From NCBI GenBank assembly GCA_900768245.1, contig CAAGCE010000034.1, forward strand, positions 1 through 15,224: a DNA stretch of 15,224 bases, read 5' to 3'. Both the position numbers and the translations under genes were made by a program. The notes under the pieces were generated by a model. It had not been told where the DNA came from, did no database searches, and saw nothing but the letters and a program-made list of their open reading frames with translations. Origin of the DNA: Oscillospiraceae bacterium. GTDB lineage: Bacteria > Bacillota > Clostridia > Oscillospirales > Ruminococcaceae. Positions 14,189-15,224 of this stretch are shown here, piece after piece (within the stretch, counting starts at the first letter, position 1; each line of letters begins with the position of its first letter).

Positions 14189-15103
14189 TTAAATCAATTC
14201 CATAAGCCTCTTTTCCAACTTTTCTTTCTCCATACTTCCAGTTGTATTAAATCGAATAAGAGGGATATTGTATTTTTCCAAAATAGAATTCTTTAGCTTA
14301 TCACGGTCGCTCTGCTTAATATTATCATTATGATAAGCATAACCGTCAACTTCAATCGCCAACACAGGAGATTTATCAATAACATTAAATATAATAAAAT
14401 CGATATGAGTTAACGGATTCTTTGCATAAGCAGTTTCTTCGTCTGATAGCTTATGAAAATTGCAAATGATAGCATTAAGCGGCTGATGTGATATTACATC
14501 AAACTTTGAAAAAACATCACTTTTTAGCACATCATTTATAAGTGCATACATGAGATTTTCGGAATCGTATTCTGAAATTCGTTTATGCTTTTTCAAATAA
14601 CTCTTTCGTTTTTCTTCATAGCACTTATAAAGCATATCAAATACAGAATTAATTTCACTATGCTTAATCTCAAAATTATTATATTGAATGTATTTTATTA
14701 AATCTCCAATGTTGGTTCTGCTATTATTTTCGTTGGCAGAAACCACTATTCTCAGTCTTTTCTTCGCTCGTGATACTGCAACATTAAGCATATTCGGATT
14801 ATCGGTAAATTCCGTTATCTCGTTATCAACAGTTGATATGATAATATCATCTTTTTCTCTGCCTTGAAATTTGTGTACTGTTGAAATATCAATCTGCTCT
14901 GTAATTTCATCGGCAAGCGCAGATGTTTGGTCTTTATAAGGCGCAATGATACCCACATCACTTGAATTAAGTTCAGGAAGAATATTGTTTGTTATTTCAT
15001 CAATCTGACGTTGATTAAAATGACCTCGTGCATGATTGCCATCTACTGTAATATAGGCTTTCAGCACATCACTTTCGCCATTATCCTGTGTCATAATAAC
15101 TAG
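14189..15103 (-). pseudogene. SF1 helicase fused to DUF2726-like nuclease, 5' end removed by IS
   Basis: About 300 residues of the C-terminal end remain. They contain late SF1 helicase motifs: GIIAPYKDQ, then ISTVHKFQGREKDDIIIS (motif V region) and NMLNVAVSRAKKRL (motif VI with its arginine). After a charged linker comes a nuclease-like domain of the DUF2726/DUF559/Vsr type: THIDFIIFN, LAIEVDGYAYH, a DRDKLKNSILEKY helix and a strand IPLIRF. The Asp and Glu-Val-Asp fit a PD-(D/E)xK active site. The Walker A and B parts of the ATPase are missing, because at about 15103 the reading frame passes into DNA belonging to a transposase unit on the other strand. The open frame continues to 15190 but that part is IS sequence read backwards. 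Whole proteins of this design are large and often found among defence genes. Confidence 0.82.
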
Positions 15104-15124
15104 AACGTATCTGAAAAGAAAAAG

Positions 15125-15153
15125 TTGCACAAAAAACCCTCCAATGGTATAAT
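15125..15153 (+). promoter_or_regulatory. sigma-A promoter of the transposase
   Basis: TTGCAC (15125-15130) and a perfect TATAAT (15148-15153) are 17 bases apart, inside the left end of the IS. Transcription would start near 15160, about 20 nt before the transposase ATG, and points away from the helicase remnant. Confidence 0.8.
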
Positions 15154-15180
15154 AAAAGAAAAAGCCAAAGGAGAGTAAAG

Positions 15181-15224
15181 ATGGGTGCAAAACGATATGA
15201 ATTAAGTGATGAACAGCGGGAACA
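15181..15224 (+). CDS. IS5-family-like transposase, N-terminal fragment
   Basis: Only the first 14 codons are in the window: MGAKRYELSDEQRE. The pattern KRYELSDEQ closely resembles the start of IS5-family (IS427-group) transposases, which open with a short basic stretch and then RYELTDxQW. Here an arginine stands where tryptophan is usual. AAAGGAG at 15167-15173 lies seven bases before the ATG. The catalytic DDE domain is beyond the edge, so the family rests on this short match and the IS-like context. Confidence 0.65.
   Translation, partial: MGAKRYELSDEQRE

Larger units (their letters stand above)
15104..15224 (+). mobile_element. Left end of an IS5-family-like insertion sequence (partial)
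   Basis: The end of the interrupted helicase frame is followed by a transposase promoter, ribosome binding site and start within 80 bases, as expected for the left end of an IS. The joint has CTAG at 15100-15103, which fits the YTAR target of IS5-type elements and may be one copy of the target duplication. The inverted repeat would begin around AACGTATCTGAAAAG, but its partner lies outside the window, so the exact end is uncertain. Confidence 0.65.

Noticed and set aside
15104..15190. Extension of the helicase remnant into a hydrophobic N-terminus
   Set aside because: These codons are the reverse complement of the transposase promoter and leader of the IS and look like an accidental open frame.

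Overview
The window looks like a chromosomal segment of a low-GC Gram-positive anaerobe of the Clostridia, most like Ruminococcus or related Oscillospiraceae. The evidence is the compact str operon, strong AGGAGG-type ribosome binding sites, AT-rich intergenic DNA and Firmicutes-type S12, S7, EF-G and EF-Tu. The genus is an inference from gene content and style; no 16S gene or species marker is present.

Left part (1-5462, plus strand): a small DUF2752 membrane protein, then a strong sigma-A promoter driving rpsL (S12), rpsG (S7) and fusA (EF-G). tuf (EF-Tu) follows with its own TTGCAA-17-TAGAAT promoter and ends at a 13-bp-stem terminator. The long rpsL-rpsG gap carries two hairpins, one resembling a weak intrinsic terminator.

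Middle part (5519-8616, minus strand): two tandem ECF-type sigma factors, each with a long C-terminal extension. The upstream one (7258-8544) has an ECF-style promoter, GTGAAC-type -35 and CGTC -10, suggesting autoregulation. The downstream one (5519-7126) has a sigma-A promoter whose -35 lies directly behind the terminator of the first.

Right part (8637-15224, minus strand except the last 120 bases): an accessory region. In order of transcription it holds the 3' remainder of an SF1 helicase fused to a DUF2726-like nuclease, an orphan 530-residue protein with a HEPN-like helical domain, then a compact run of HAD phosphatase, histidine phosphatase (broken), GNAT acetyltransferase, zinc-ribbon NUDIX hydrolase, a HEPN-like protein (broken) and a DUF4062/zinc-ribbon protein, ending at a terminator. 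The helicase/orphan genes and the HEPN/DUF4062 pair are visibly AT-richer than the HAD-to-NUDIX block, so the region looks like a mosaic of acquired defence-type genes around small-molecule enzymes.

Three genes in this part are broken by three different mechanisms. An IS5-like element, of which only the left end and transposase start are in view, has cut the helicase. An internal deletion has frameshifted the histidine phosphatase. An exact 15-bp tandem duplication has placed a TAA stop inside the HEPN-like gene; losing one copy would restore a 209-residue frame. That possible on/off state, next to a DUF4062 effector-like gene, is the most interesting observation in the window.
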